Part shown: positions 49,555-57,443 of the stretch, piece by piece
Layout: the number at the start of each line of letters is the position of its first letter
How positions within the stretch are numbered: the first letter of the stretch is position 1
NCBI RefSeq assembly: GCF_050496545.1
Contig: NZ_JBNVZV010000004.1
Location: forward strand, 186,001 to 250,000
DNA: 64,000 bases
Direction: 5' to 3'
Source of the DNA: Phycicoccus avicenniae_A
GTDB lineage: Bacteria > Actinomycetota > Actinomycetes > Actinomycetales > Dermatophilaceae
Position numbers and translations under genes: made by a program
The notes under the pieces: generated by a model
What the model saw: the letters and a program-made list of their open reading frames with translations, nothing else
What the model was told of the DNA's origin: nothing
The model's database searches: none

Positions 49555-49983
49555 TCAGGTCGGCGGCACCGGGCCGGGATCGGTCCGCTCCGCGAGGAGG
49601 AGCACGACCGCGAGCACCGGCACGATGCCGAGCGAGACCACCTCGCCGACCCGGTCCGCGGTCGAGGCGAGGGTGTCGAGGTGGGCCACGTGGTAGCCCA
49701 CGTGGAGCAGCCCGAAGACGAGCCAGGACGTGCCGAGCAGCAGCAGGGTCCGCCGGTCCCGCCACGCCAGCGCGAGCAGCCCCGCCGCGGCGAGCGCAAG
49801 GTAGAGGCCGCCCACGTCCCGGACGAGGTGCTCGTTGAACGGGCCGTCGGTCGAGACCCACACCCGCCCGAAGCCCGGGAAGGAGTCGTAGAACGAGCGC
49901 GGCGCCAGCTCGGCCCAGCCGCCGACCCACAGCGCCGGGGCGGTGAGCGCGACGCCCGCGACGAACCCGGTGCGGGTGCTCAC
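49555..49983 (-). CDS. Four-helix membrane protein, function unknown
   Basis: The protein has 142 residues from the GTG at 49983, with GAGGCGG upstream. Helices include VAGVALTAPALWVGGWAEL, GGLYLALAAAGLLALAW, LLLLGTSWLVFGLLHVGYHV and LGIVPVLAVVLLLAER. The stretch ELAPRSFYDSFPGFG recurs in small membrane proteins of actinobacteria. No function is assigned. It converges on the nuclease-helicase gene with 9 bp between. Confidence 0.65.
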   Translation of the reverse strand: MSTRTGFVAGVALTAPALWVGGWAELAPRSFYDSFPGFGRVWVSTDGPFNEHLVRDVGGLYLALAAAGLLALAWRDRRTLLLLGTSWLVFGLLHVGYHVAHLDTLASTADRVGEVVSLGIVPVLAVVLLLAERTDPGPVPPT

Positions 49984-50148
49984 GGCCGCCTCGACACGTC
50001 GGGCGTGGGCGACCGGCGGACCTGTGGCGGCGCGAGGGAGCCGCGGCGGCGCGGCTGGGGTGACGACATCGAGCCTCCTCGGGCCGGCGATGGGAGGATC
50101 CTCGGGGCTCGGCGCTCGGGGCGTCAAGACCCGTGGGCTCCTCCGGCG

Positions 50149-50688
50149 CTACTCCCCCGTGCGGCCGTCGATGCACTCGCGCAGCAGGTCGGCGTGGCCG
50201 ACGTGCCGGGCGTACTCCTCGACCAGGTGCACCAGAACGTCACGCACCGGCAGCTCCTCGTCGCGGCGGGTCACGGTGGCGTCGAGGTCGCCCGGGGCCA
50301 GGGTGTCGAGCCAGGCGTCCGCGGCGTCGATCTCCCTCTGCCACATCGCGAACGAGTCCTCGACCATCGCCGCGTCTCCGGTGGCCGAGGTGAGCTCGAA
50401 GTCCGGGTCGTCGTCGTCCGCGTAGAGCGGGTCCTCGACGGGCAGCCCGCGCAGGACGTGGTGGAACCAGTACTGCTCGACGACCGCCAGGTGGCGCACC
50501 AGCCCGAGCAGGCTGAGGGTGCTCGGGGGCACCGAGCGGCGGGCCAGCTGCTCGGCATCCAGCCCTTCGCACTTCATCCGCAGGGTCAGCCGGTGGAAGG
50601 TCAGGTACTGGCGCAGGGTCGCCAGCTCACCGACGGAGGTCCCGGTGGGGCGGGGGTCGGAGGCGGGCTCGGTCCACATGTCGCTCAT
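50149..50688 (-). CDS. DinB / DUF664-family protein
   Basis: The 179-residue four-helix-bundle protein has the metal-ligand pattern of this superfamily: His in LLGLVRHLAVVEQYWF, then His residues in VLVHLVEEYARHVGHADLLRE. The family includes mycothiol- and bacillithiol-dependent transferases and maleylpyruvate isomerases. Actinobacterial DUF664 members are thought to be thiol-dependent; the actual reaction here is unknown. No ribosome site is obvious for the ATG at 50688. Confidence 0.8.
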   Translation of the reverse strand: MSDMWTEPASDPRPTGTSVGELATLRQYLTFHRLTLRMKCEGLDAEQLARRSVPPSTLSLLGLVRHLAVVEQYWFHHVLRGLPVEDPLYADDDDPDFELTSATGDAAMVEDSFAMWQREIDAADAWLDTLAPGDLDATVTRRDEELPVRDVLVHLVEEYARHVGHADLLRECIDGRTGE

Positions 50689-50791
50689 GACGACCAGCCA
50701 ACCGCCTCCCGGGGCCCCGTGCCACCGGGTTCCGGAGCGCCCACCGGGGCGGGCCGCGTCATCCTGCGGCCCGCCGCGGTGGACGGACCCG

Positions 50792-52237
50792 TCAGCCCGG
50801 GATGGCCAGGACGCGACGGGCCCGGGCCGAACGCCGCAGCACCCGCTCTGCGAGCAGGGCGATCACGACCGAGGCGCCGAACACCGGGAGGAGGAGGCAG
50901 AGGAGCAACAACCCGACGCCGAGGGCGGGTGTCGCGACGACGGGCATCCTCCCCCGCGGCGCACCGACCGTGCCGGCCCCGCGCGGACGCCGGCGCCACC
51001 ACATGAGCGGTCCGGTGATGCACGAGGCGATGACGGCGAGGCAGAAGAGCGTCGTGAGGACCATGTTCAGGGTGCCGAAGTGGCGCCCCTCGTGCAGGGC
51101 GATCCCGTGGCTGACCGTCTTGGCGAGCGCGCCGTAGTCGTCGTAGCCGTACCGGGACACGACGGTGCCGCCGAAGCGGTCGACGTGCACGGTGCGCTCG
51201 GCCGTGGGGTCCTCGAAGGCGTATCCGATCGTGGAGAACACCCCGTCGTCCTCCGTCGGGAGGATGACGGTCATCGGGTGCGCCAGGCCCTCGCGCTCAC
51301 CGACGAGGACCGCGGTGTCGACGGTGGCCACGGACCGCTCCGGGTCACCGGTGGAGCGGGGCACCGTGCTCTCCCCCTGGGCCCAGGGCACCACCCCGTG
51401 GCTGTGCGGCAGGGACTCGTCCAGCGTGGACGTGGGATCCGAGACGGCGCCGTGGTCGTCGCTCCAGAACGACGTGCCGGCACCCGTGGCGAGCTTCTGG
51501 GCCTGGGCCCCCCACACCCCGGTCCAGGGCAGCCCCGAGACGACGAGCATCAGCAGACCGACCCCGATGAACAGCCCCGTCCACGCGTGGCCGGATCGCA
51601 GCCGTGCGGCCGTGGGGTCCTTGCGCCGCAGGCGACGGCGCGCCCGCCGTCCGCGGAAGAAGAGGTAGTACCCGGTGAGCGCCATGACGATGGCCCAGCA
51701 GGCGCCGAGCTCGAGGACGAGGTCCCCGACGGTGCCCGCCATCAGGTCGGCATGGAGGCGCACCGCGGTGCCGCTGATGGTGGAGTCCGGGTCGAGGGAG
51801 CCGAGGACGGTGCCCGTGTACGGGTCGACGAAGACGTCGCGCGTCGCGTCGTCCGGGGTCGAGACGGTGACGCGGGTGCTCTGGTCGGGCGCCGCCGGTT
51901 CGGTCAGGGAGACGACGGTGTCGTCGGGACGGGCCTCGCGGACGGCCGTCAGCTGCTCGTCGTAACCGACGGGCGTCGCTCCCGCCGGCGCGCTGACGCG
52001 CAGGAGGTCGCCGTGGACGAGCGGTTCGATCTGGAAGCGGAAGAGGTAGACCAGCCCGGTCACCGCGAGGAGGAGCACCGTCGGGATGACGATGAGCGAG
52101 GCGTAGAAGTGCCAGCGCCAGAAGGCGCGGAAGAGGCCGGTGCCGCGCCGGGCCTCGGGGTGCGGGCGGGAGGTGTCGGGGCGGGATGGTGCGGGGCGGG
52201 TGTCCGCCTGGGTGGTCGGGTCGTCGAGCAGGGCCAT
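50792..52237 (-). CDS. PepSY-domain membrane protein (PepSY_TM)
   Basis: The protein has 481 residues from the ATG at 52237, with AGGAG upstream. Four membrane helices enclose two extracytoplasmic PepSY modules: FYASLIVIPTVLLLAVTGLVYL near the start, LHADLMAGTVGDLVLELG leading to helix 2, GLFIGVGLLMLVVSGLPWTG for helix 3, and FCLAVIASCITGPLMWWRRR near the C-terminus. A short extra helix pair closes the protein. PepSY_TM proteins are linked to iron/haem uptake and respiratory redox partners. It follows the 193-residue membrane gene after a terminator. Confidence 0.85.
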   Translation of the reverse strand: MALLDDPTTQADTRPAPSRPDTSRPHPEARRGTGLFRAFWRWHFYASLIVIPTVLLLAVTGLVYLFRFQIEPLVHGDLLRVSAPAGATPVGYDEQLTAVREARPDDTVVSLTEPAAPDQSTRVTVSTPDDATRDVFVDPYTGTVLGSLDPDSTISGTAVRLHADLMAGTVGDLVLELGACWAIVMALTGYYLFFRGRRARRRLRRKDPTAARLRSGHAWTGLFIGVGLLMLVVSGLPWTGVWGAQAQKLATGAGTSFWSDDHGAVSDPTSTLDESLPHSHGVVPWAQGESTVPRSTGDPERSVATVDTAVLVGEREGLAHPMTVILPTEDDGVFSTIGYAFEDPTAERTVHVDRFGGTVVSRYGYDDYGALAKTVSHGIALHEGRHFGTLNMVLTTLFCLAVIASCITGPLMWWRRRPRGAGTVGAPRGRMPVVATPALGVGLLLLCLLLPVFGASVVIALLAERVLRRSARARRVLAIPG

Positions 52238-52373
52238 CGGGGTTCTCCTGGTGTCGGGCAGCGGGGGGACCCGGCCCGGGAGACGTGGACGCAGCGGCCG
52301 CGCGCGGGACCGCACGGGAGGAACCGTGGGGATGCTGCGCGCGGACGTCGGTGCGTGGTCGTTCCCGGACGTC

Positions 52374-52395
52374 GGGGTGGATGGAGAGCCACCCC
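52374..52395 (-). terminator. Hairpin after the 193-residue membrane gene
   Basis: GGGGTGG (52374-52380) pairs with CCACCCC (52389-52395) around an 8-nt loop, 17 nt beyond the stop at 52412. The remainder of 52238-52411 holds no gene. Confidence 0.6.
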
Positions 52396-52411
52396 GGAGG
52401 ACCGGCGCGGC

Positions 52412-52993
52412 TCAGACCGGGCGGAGCGGTGGCGCGCGGCCGCCGAGGGCCCCGATGCTGCGGCCGTCCGGGACCCGGACGAGGACGTGCGCGACCGGAG
52501 CGCGGCCGGGGACCGGCGACACGTGTGCCGCGACAGGGACGACCAGCAGCCGGACGACCGCGGCGACGAGGTCCGCGCCGCGGGTCAGGAGCAGGCTCGC
52601 GACGACGGTCGCGACCGCGTGCGCGAGGAGCATCGAGCCGGTCAGGGTCGTGCCGGTCGAGGTGGCCGGGACCTGTGCCATCGCGGGCATGGCGTCGTGC
52701 AGGTGCGGTCTCGGCGCGACGCCCCCGGCTCCTGGGGTCATCCCGACGAGGGCGACGTGGACGAGGACCTGCCCCAGGGCGGTCGCGAGGAGCATGCGCG
52801 CCAGCGAGGTGCGTCGCCGCACGGTGACCCACACCAGCGGACCCACGAGGACGGTGAGGATCACTGCCGGGAGCACGGAGAGGGGTGCGCCGCCGCCCAT
52901 CTCGTGGGCCACGGCCCCCAGCCCGACGACGACGAGCGTGGCGACGACCGCACGCAGCAGCCGCACCCCTTCGCCCGCCGAGAACGTCGTCAC
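52412..52993 (-). CDS. His/Met-containing membrane protein, function unknown
   Basis: The protein has 193 residues from the GTG at 52993. About five hydrophobic segments are seen: AVVATLVVVGLGAVAHEMGG, PAVILTVLVGPLVWVTV, ARMLLATALGQVLVHVALVG, LLAHAVATVVASLLL and AAVVRLLVVPVAAHV. A loop HLHDAMPAMAQ between helices is rich in His and Met and could bind a metal such as copper (inference). It is upstream of the PepSY gene and often accompanies such genes. TAGGGT lies 8 nt before the start. Confidence 0.65.
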   Translation of the reverse strand: MTTFSAGEGVRLLRAVVATLVVVGLGAVAHEMGGGAPLSVLPAVILTVLVGPLVWVTVRRRTSLARMLLATALGQVLVHVALVGMTPGAGGVAPRPHLHDAMPAMAQVPATSTGTTLTGSMLLAHAVATVVASLLLTRGADLVAAVVRLLVVPVAAHVSPVPGRAPVAHVLVRVPDGRSIGALGGRAPPLRPV

Positions 52994-53001
52994 GACCGCA
53001 G

Positions 53002-53007
53002 ACCCTA
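53002..53007 (-). promoter_or_regulatory. -10 upstream of the 193-residue membrane gene
   Basis: TAGGGT on the minus strand ends 8 nt before the GTG at 52993, slightly longer than the other leaderless cases. Confidence 0.5.
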
Positions 53008-53128
53008 GCGGGAGCGACCTTGGGCCGCCCTTGGGGCGAGCCCTTCGCCGGGGTCGGACGCGGCCAGCCCCACTCGTGCCGTGGACCGAGGGGACAAGGG
53101 CTACTCCCGAATCCCCACGTGTCCGAAT

Positions 53129-53173
53129 GATGACGAAGGACCCGGCACGATGCGTGCCGGGTCCTTCGTCATC
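53129..53173. terminator. 21-bp perfect hairpin downstream of tRNA-Ala
   Basis: 53129-53149 pairs completely with 53153-53173 around a 3-nt loop. It starts 2 nt past the tRNA 3' end (53176), so the tRNA transcript runs straight into it. It is the longest perfect stem in the window. Confidence 0.75.
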
Positions 53174-53175
53174 GG

Positions 53176-53248
53176 TGGAGCTGAGGGGATTCGAACCCCT
53201 GGCCTTCTCATTGCGAACGAGACGCGCTACCAACTGCGCCACAGCCCC
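53176..53248 (-). tRNA. tRNA-Ala (CGC)
   Basis: A complete 73-nt cloverleaf is visible: acceptor GGGGCTG/CAGCTCC with the G3-U70 pair that defines alanine tRNAs, D-stem GCGC/GCGC, anticodon arm TCTCG-TTCGCAA-TGAGA with anticodon CGC, and T-arm AGGGG-TTCGAAT-CCCCT. Discriminator A. The genomic CCA is incomplete (CC only). Confidence 0.95.
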
Positions 53249-53399
53249 GAGTGCGGGAGAAACGATAACACCAGCGTCACCCCCGCCAGAAACCGGCCGC
53301 CCCGCGCGCGCGGCCCGTGGCCGCCCGGCGGCATCGGCGCTGGTCAGCCCCGCCCCTTCCCGGCCGTGACGCGGGGGACCCGGCGTCTGCGCCACCCCC

Positions 53400-53405
53400 T
53401 AGAGT
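53400..53405 (+). promoter_or_regulatory. -10 for a leaderless AI-2E-family transcript
   Basis: TAGAGT ends 6 nt before the ATG at 53412. Confidence 0.55.
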
Positions 53406-53411
53406 CGAGCC

Positions 53412-54689
53412 ATGCGTCTCCGCCTGCCTGCCGCCCTGCGCCCCACCGGGGGGCCGGCCGCGCGGGCAGCCCGCCCCGCCGGTCCCGAGACGCTGCGCCC
53501 CGGCGACCCGCGGCGCCCCCCGGAGTGGTCGGTGCCGCTCGGCGTCCGGACCGCCAGCGAGTGGGCGTGGCGCTTCATCGTCATCGGCGCCGCGCTCGTC
53601 GCGGTGCTGTACCTGACGAGCCTGCTGTCCGAGGTCGTCATCCCGATCATCGTCGCCCTGCTGCTCTCGGCACTGCTGCACCCCATCTACGACCGCCTGG
53701 CCCGGGTGATGCCGAACGGCCTGGCCGCCGGCATCACCGTTCTCGGCACGATCGGTGTCGTCGCCGGTCTGCTCTCCTTCGTCGGGTCACAGCTGACCAG
53801 CCAGCTCGGGGACATCACCGGGAAGGTGACCGACGGCATCGAGCAGATCCGGCAGTGGGTCCAGTCCAGCTTCGGCATCACCGACACCCAGCTCACCGAG
53901 TACATCGACCGGGCCCGCCAGTCGCTCAGCTCGGGCGGGGTCACCGACTCCCTCGCGGCGGCCGGTCTCACCGCCGGACACCTCGTCGCAGGGTTCTTCC
54001 TCGCGCTCTTCTCGCTCTTCTTCTTCCTCTACGACGGCCACACCATCTGGGCCTGGGCGGTCCGCCTCTTCCCGCGCGGCGCGCGCGAGAAGGTGCACTC
54101 CTCGGGCCTCATCGCCTGGGGCCAGCTCGCGGCGTTCACCCGGGCCACCGTCCTCGTCGCGGCCGTCGACGCCATCGGCATCGGGGTCGGCGCGGCCATC
54201 CTCGGCGTGCCGTTCGCCTCCGGCATCGCCCTGCTCGTCTTCTTCGGCGCGTTCATCCCGATCGTCGGTGCCGCGGTCTCCGGCGGCGTGGCCGTGCTCC
54301 TCGCCCTCGTGGCCCTGGGGCCCGTGCAGGCGCTCATCATGCTCGGCATCGTCATCGGCGTGCAGCAGCTCGAGAGCCACCTGCTCCAGCCGCTGCTCAT
54401 CGGTCGCGCGATGCGCCTGCACCCGCTCGCGGTCATCCTCGCCATCGCGACCGGGCTGATCCTGGCCGGCATCATCGGCGGTCTCATCGCCGTCCCGACC
54501 ATCGCCGTCCTCAACGCCGTCGGGCACCACCTGCTCGACTCGCCCGACGGCCCGAGGACCTCCGAGGGGCTCTCCGTCGACGACGTCGTCGGGCCGCGAG
54601 CAGCGGACCGGGCGCACGAGAGCGCCGCCGAGGACACCGAGGACGCGGCGATCGTGCCCGACGTCCCCGACTCCGCCGACCGCGACTGA
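53412..54689 (+). CDS. AI-2E-family transporter
   Basis: The 425-residue protein has a Pro/Arg-rich cytoplasmic N-terminus, about eight helices and an acidic C-terminal tail. The PF01594 core is visible: PIIVALLLSALLHPIYDRLA (helix 2), the extracellular loop GITDTQLTEYIDRARQSLSSG, FSLFFFLYDGHTIW, and QQLESHLLQPLLIGRAMRLHPLAVILA near the C-terminal end. Functions in the family range from autoinducer export to Na+/H+ exchange. The substrate is unknown here. Confidence 0.85.
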   Translation: MRLRLPAALRPTGGPAARAARPAGPETLRPGDPRRPPEWSVPLGVRTASEWAWRFIVIGAALVAVLYLTSLLSEVVIPIIVALLLSALLHPIYDRLARVMPNGLAAGITVLGTIGVVAGLLSFVGSQLTSQLGDITGKVTDGIEQIRQWVQSSFGITDTQLTEYIDRARQSLSSGGVTDSLAAAGLTAGHLVAGFFLALFSLFFFLYDGHTIWAWAVRLFPRGAREKVHSSGLIAWGQLAAFTRATVLVAAVDAIGIGVGAAILGVPFASGIALLVFFGAFIPIVGAAVSGGVAVLLALVALGPVQALIMLGIVIGVQQLESHLLQPLLIGRAMRLHPLAVILAIATGLILAGIIGGLIAVPTIAVLNAVGHHLLDSPDGPRTSEGLSVDDVVGPRAADRAHESAAEDTEDAAIVPDVPDSADRD

Positions 54690-54700
54690 GCGAGGACGGA

Positions 54701-54718
54701 CGCACCCCGAGGGGTGCG
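54701..54718. terminator. Bidirectional hairpin before the sepX end
   Basis: CGCACCCC and GGGGTGCG form a perfect stem with a GA centre (54701-54718), between the convergent stops at 54689 and 54750. Confidence 0.6.
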
Positions 54719-54749
54719 GGAGGAGAAGAGCAGGCGCGGGGCGTGCGGG

Positions 54750-55715
54750 TCAGGCGCCGGCGACGCGACGCTGGTCGAGGTCGTCCTCGCGCGAGCGCAC
54801 GTCCGGGGCCGCGGCGGGCTCCGGCGTCACGGCGGCCGGGGCGACCTCGGGACGCTCGGCCTTGGCCTTCATCGTGTACGTCGGCCGCGGGACCGGAACC
54901 GGGTCCCAGGTGAGGGGGATGTCGTCCTCGTCGACGAGGTGGACGTACTCGATGACCGGTTCCGGCTCGGGGACGACCTCGGCCGCGACGACCGGCTCGA
55001 CGACCGCGGCCGGGGCGACGGGCTCGGCAGCGACGGGCGCGGCCGGCTCCACGGCGACCTCGACCTCGACCTCGGTGCGGCCGACGACCTCGACCGGCTC
55101 GGCGACCTCGGTCGTGGCCGGAGCGGAGGACGCCGTGGCCGGACGGGCGGCGGTGCGGCGCACCGATGCCGCGGCGGGCGCGCTCGCCCGGCGGCGGGCC
55201 ATCTCCCGGGCACGACGGCGGGCGGCCGCGCGGGCGGCCTGCTCGGCGCGCACCCCGGAGCGGACCCAGCCCAGGGACAGGACGATCGCGCCGAGAGCGA
55301 CGAGCGGGGCCCACGGCACGAGGACCGAGAGCAGCGCGAGCACGCCGGTGACGACGAGCCCGACGAGGGAGGTGAGCAGGGCCAGGGCACGAACCCGGCG
55401 CGGCACGCCACGGTGGACGACGACCGGCGCGGAGACCGTTCGCGGAGTGGGCATCTCGGCCGGGACGGCACGCTTGACGACCACCTGCGGGCGGGCCGAG
55501 CGGGCCGGGTGGACCGAGAAGGAGCGCGGCGCGGGGTCGGACAGGTCGGTGCGGGGGATGGTCTGCCGGCGCTCGAGGACGCGCATCGCGGCGCTGAACT
55601 GCTCGACGGAGCGGGCGGTGGCCAGGTGGTCCCGGCGACGGATCCAGTACTGCACGAAGTAGGCAGCCCAGACCCCGAGGAGGACGAGGAAGATCAGGCT
55701 CGACGGGGACCGCAC
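54750..55715 (-). CDS. sepX: SepX/GlpR-family divisome-associated membrane protein
   Basis: The protein has 321 residues from the GTG at 55715. One N-terminal helix (LIFLVLLGVWAAYFVQYWI, about 6-24), a basic linker with conserved RDHLATARSVEQFSAAMRVL, and two further helices (about 110-150, TSLVGLVVTGVLALLSVLVP, then VALGAIVLSLGWV) are followed by an Ala/Glu/Val-rich acidic C-terminus. The layout matches actinobacterial SepX (GlpR in mycobacteria), a septum-associated protein. Position after rimJ in the galU-moeA-rimJ-glpR order supports this. TACCGT 6 nt upstream gives a leaderless start. Confidence 0.8.
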   Translation of the reverse strand: MRSPSSLIFLVLLGVWAAYFVQYWIRRRDHLATARSVEQFSAAMRVLERRQTIPRTDLSDPAPRSFSVHPARSARPQVVVKRAVPAEMPTPRTVSAPVVVHRGVPRRVRALALLTSLVGLVVTGVLALLSVLVPWAPLVALGAIVLSLGWVRSGVRAEQAARAAARRRAREMARRRASAPAAASVRRTAARPATASSAPATTEVAEPVEVVGRTEVEVEVAVEPAAPVAAEPVAPAAVVEPVVAAEVVPEPEPVIEYVHLVDEDDIPLTWDPVPVPRPTYTMKAKAERPEVAPAAVTPEPAAAPDVRSREDDLDQRRVAGA

Positions 55716-55721
55716 GGTCCG

Positions 55722-55727
55722 ACGGTA
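55722..55727 (-). promoter_or_regulatory. -10 for a leaderless sepX transcript
   Basis: TACCGT on the minus strand ends 6 nt before the GTG at 55715. Confidence 0.5.
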
Positions 55728-55734
55728 GGCGTGC

Positions 55735-56463
55735 TCAGCCGCCGGATGCCGGACCCGCCTCGGTGTGTCGCGCAAGTGACTCGTGTGACGACTGTGCCTC
55801 GGCCACGGTACGCGCCAGTCGGTGCACCATCGTCTCACCCGCGAGGTCCTCGACGGTGAGCGCGAAGGACAGGTGGTCGCGCCAGTCGCCGTCGATGTGG
55901 AGGTAGCGCGGTCGCCTTCCCTCCGAACGGAACCCGAGCTTGCGCACGACCGCCAGGCTCGCAGTGTTCTCGGGCCGGATGTTGACCTCCATGCGGTGCA
56001 GGCCGACCCGGCCGAAGAGGTGGTCGGCGACGAGCGCGACCCCGGTGGGCACGACCATCCGGCCCGCGACGGACCGGCTGACCCAGTACCCGACGTAGCA
56101 GGAGCGGAAGGCGCCGAGGACGACCGTGCCGACGTTGACCTGCCCCACGAACCGCCCACCCACCTCGACGGCGAGCGGCAGGGCCCGACCGGCGGCGGCC
56201 TCGGCGTCGTAGTGCGCCACGAGGTCCGCGAAGGTGCGGGTCGGCGCGTCCGGCTCGGGCGAGGTGGCGTCCCACGGCTCGAGCCAGTCCGCGTTGGCGC
56301 GGCGCACCGACTGGAAGGCCGACTCGTCACGCAGGGCGAGCGGACGGAGGACGACGTCGGTGCCGACCGGGGTCGTGCCCTGCAGCCGCAGCGGCCAGAC
56401 CCACCCGGGCGGCGCCGGGGACGCGGCCGCGCCCCGCCCCGCCCCGAGGAGCCGGCGCCACAT
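55735..56463 (-). CDS. RimJ/RimL-type GNAT N-acetyltransferase
   Basis: The 242-residue enzyme has the GNAT core with VGYWVSRSVAGRMVVPTGVALVADHLF (acetyl-CoA region) and RPENTASLAVVRKLGFRSEG, the C-terminal hallmark of the RimJ/RimL branch. It may acetylate ribosomal or other protein N-termini; the target is unproven. The ATG shares one base with the mogA stop (TGATG). It ends 19 bp before sepX and belongs to the moeA-moaC-mogA-rimJ-sepX chain. Confidence 0.85.
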   Translation of the reverse strand: MWRRLLGAGRGAAASPAPPGWVWPLRLQGTTPVGTDVVLRPLALRDESAFQSVRRANADWLEPWDATSPEPDAPTRTFADLVAHYDAEAAAGRALPLAVEVGGRFVGQVNVGTVVLGAFRSCYVGYWVSRSVAGRMVVPTGVALVADHLFGRVGLHRMEVNIRPENTASLAVVRKLGFRSEGRRPRYLHIDGDWRDHLSFALTVEDLAGETMVHRLARTVAEAQSSHESLARHTEAGPASGG

Positions 56464-56960
56464 CAGTGGTCGCCTCCGCGCACCTGGTCGAGGGCGTGCG
56501 GCAGCACCTCGGCGAGCACCGCGAGGGCGTCCTTCACGCCACCCGAGGAGCCGGGGAGGTTGACGACGAGGGTCCGGCCGGCCAGCCCGGCGAGCCCGCG
56601 GGAGAGCACGGCGGTCGGGATGCCCTGCGCCACACCGCGGGCCCGGATTGCCTCGGCCAGCCCGGGCACCTCGCGCTCGAGCAGCGGGCGGGTGGCCTCC
56701 GGGGTGCCGTCGGTGGGGGTGAGACCGGTGCCGCCGGTCGTGAGGAGCAGGTCGGGGCCATCGGCCAGCGCCGCGGCGAGGGCCTCACCGACCGCCGGGC
56801 CGTCCGGCACGACGACGGGGTCGGCGACCTCGCAGCCCCAGCCGCGCAGCGCCTCGACGATGAGGGCGCCTCCACGGTCGGGGTAGACGCCGGCGGCTGC
56901 GCGCGTCGAGCAGGTGACCACCGCAGCCCTCCGGCCGGTGAGGTCGGGCGCCCCGCTCAT
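56463..56960 (-). CDS. MogA/MoaB-family molybdopterin adenylyltransferase
   Basis: The 165-residue MoCF-fold protein activates molybdopterin by AMP transfer before molybdenum insertion. The binding loop is LLLTTGGTGLTPTDGTPEAT, and NLPGSSGGVKDAL is the second signature. The ATG overlaps the moaC stop (ATGA). It is coupled to moaC and rimJ. This small single-domain protein complements MoeA, which performs the final insertion. Confidence 0.92.
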   Translation of the reverse strand: MSGAPDLTGRRAAVVTCSTRAAAGVYPDRGGALIVEALRGWGCEVADPVVVPDGPAVGEALAAALADGPDLLLTTGGTGLTPTDGTPEATRPLLEREVPGLAEAIRARGVAQGIPTAVLSRGLAGLAGRTLVVNLPGSSGGVKDALAVLAEVLPHALDQVRGGDH

Positions 56961-57430
56961 CGCGGCTCCTCCCAGTCGCCGGACCGTCCGCCGGACTTCG
57001 CGGTGACCCGCACGTCGGTGATGCGGGCGTGCTTGTCGACGGCCTTGACCATGTCGACCAGCCCGAGCGCGGCGACGGTGACGGCGGTCAGCGCCTCCAT
57101 CTCGATGCCCGTGCGGTCGGCGGTGCGCGCCTCGGCCCGGATCTCGACGCCGTCGTCGACGACGTCGAGGTCGACCTCCACGGCGTGCACCGCGACGGGA
57201 TGCGCCAGCGGCACGAGCTCCGGCGTGCGCTTGACGGCCTGGATGCCGGCGATCCGCGCGACGGCGAGGGCGTCGCCCTTGGGCACGGTCCCGTCACGCA
57301 GCGCGGCGACGGCGGCCGGCGACAGCAGCACGCGGCCGCGCGCCTCGGCGCGGCGCGCCGTGACCGCCTTGGCCGAGACGTCGACCATGTGGGCGGTGCC
57401 ATCGGCCCGCACGTGGGTCAGCCCGCTCAC
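56957..57430 (-). CDS. moaC: Cyclic pyranopterin monophosphate synthase
   Basis: The 157-residue enzyme converts the MoaA product to cyclic pyranopterin monophosphate. Motifs are LTHVRADGTAHMVDVSAK, KGDALAVARIAGIQAVKRT, PLAHP, EIRAEARTADRTGIEMEALTA (catalytic region) and MVKAVDK. The GTG at 57430 gives the usual SGLTHV start. A GTG at 57451 would add seven residues and overlap moeA by 8 bp. MoaA, MoaD and MoaE are not in the window. Confidence 0.94.
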   Translation of the reverse strand: MSGLTHVRADGTAHMVDVSAKAVTARRAEARGRVLLSPAAVAALRDGTVPKGDALAVARIAGIQAVKRTPELVPLAHPVAVHAVEVDLDVVDDGVEIRAEARTADRTGIEMEALTAVTVAALGLVDMVKAVDKHARITDVRVTAKSGGRSGDWEEPR

Positions 57431-57443
57431 CGGGCGCTGGGGG

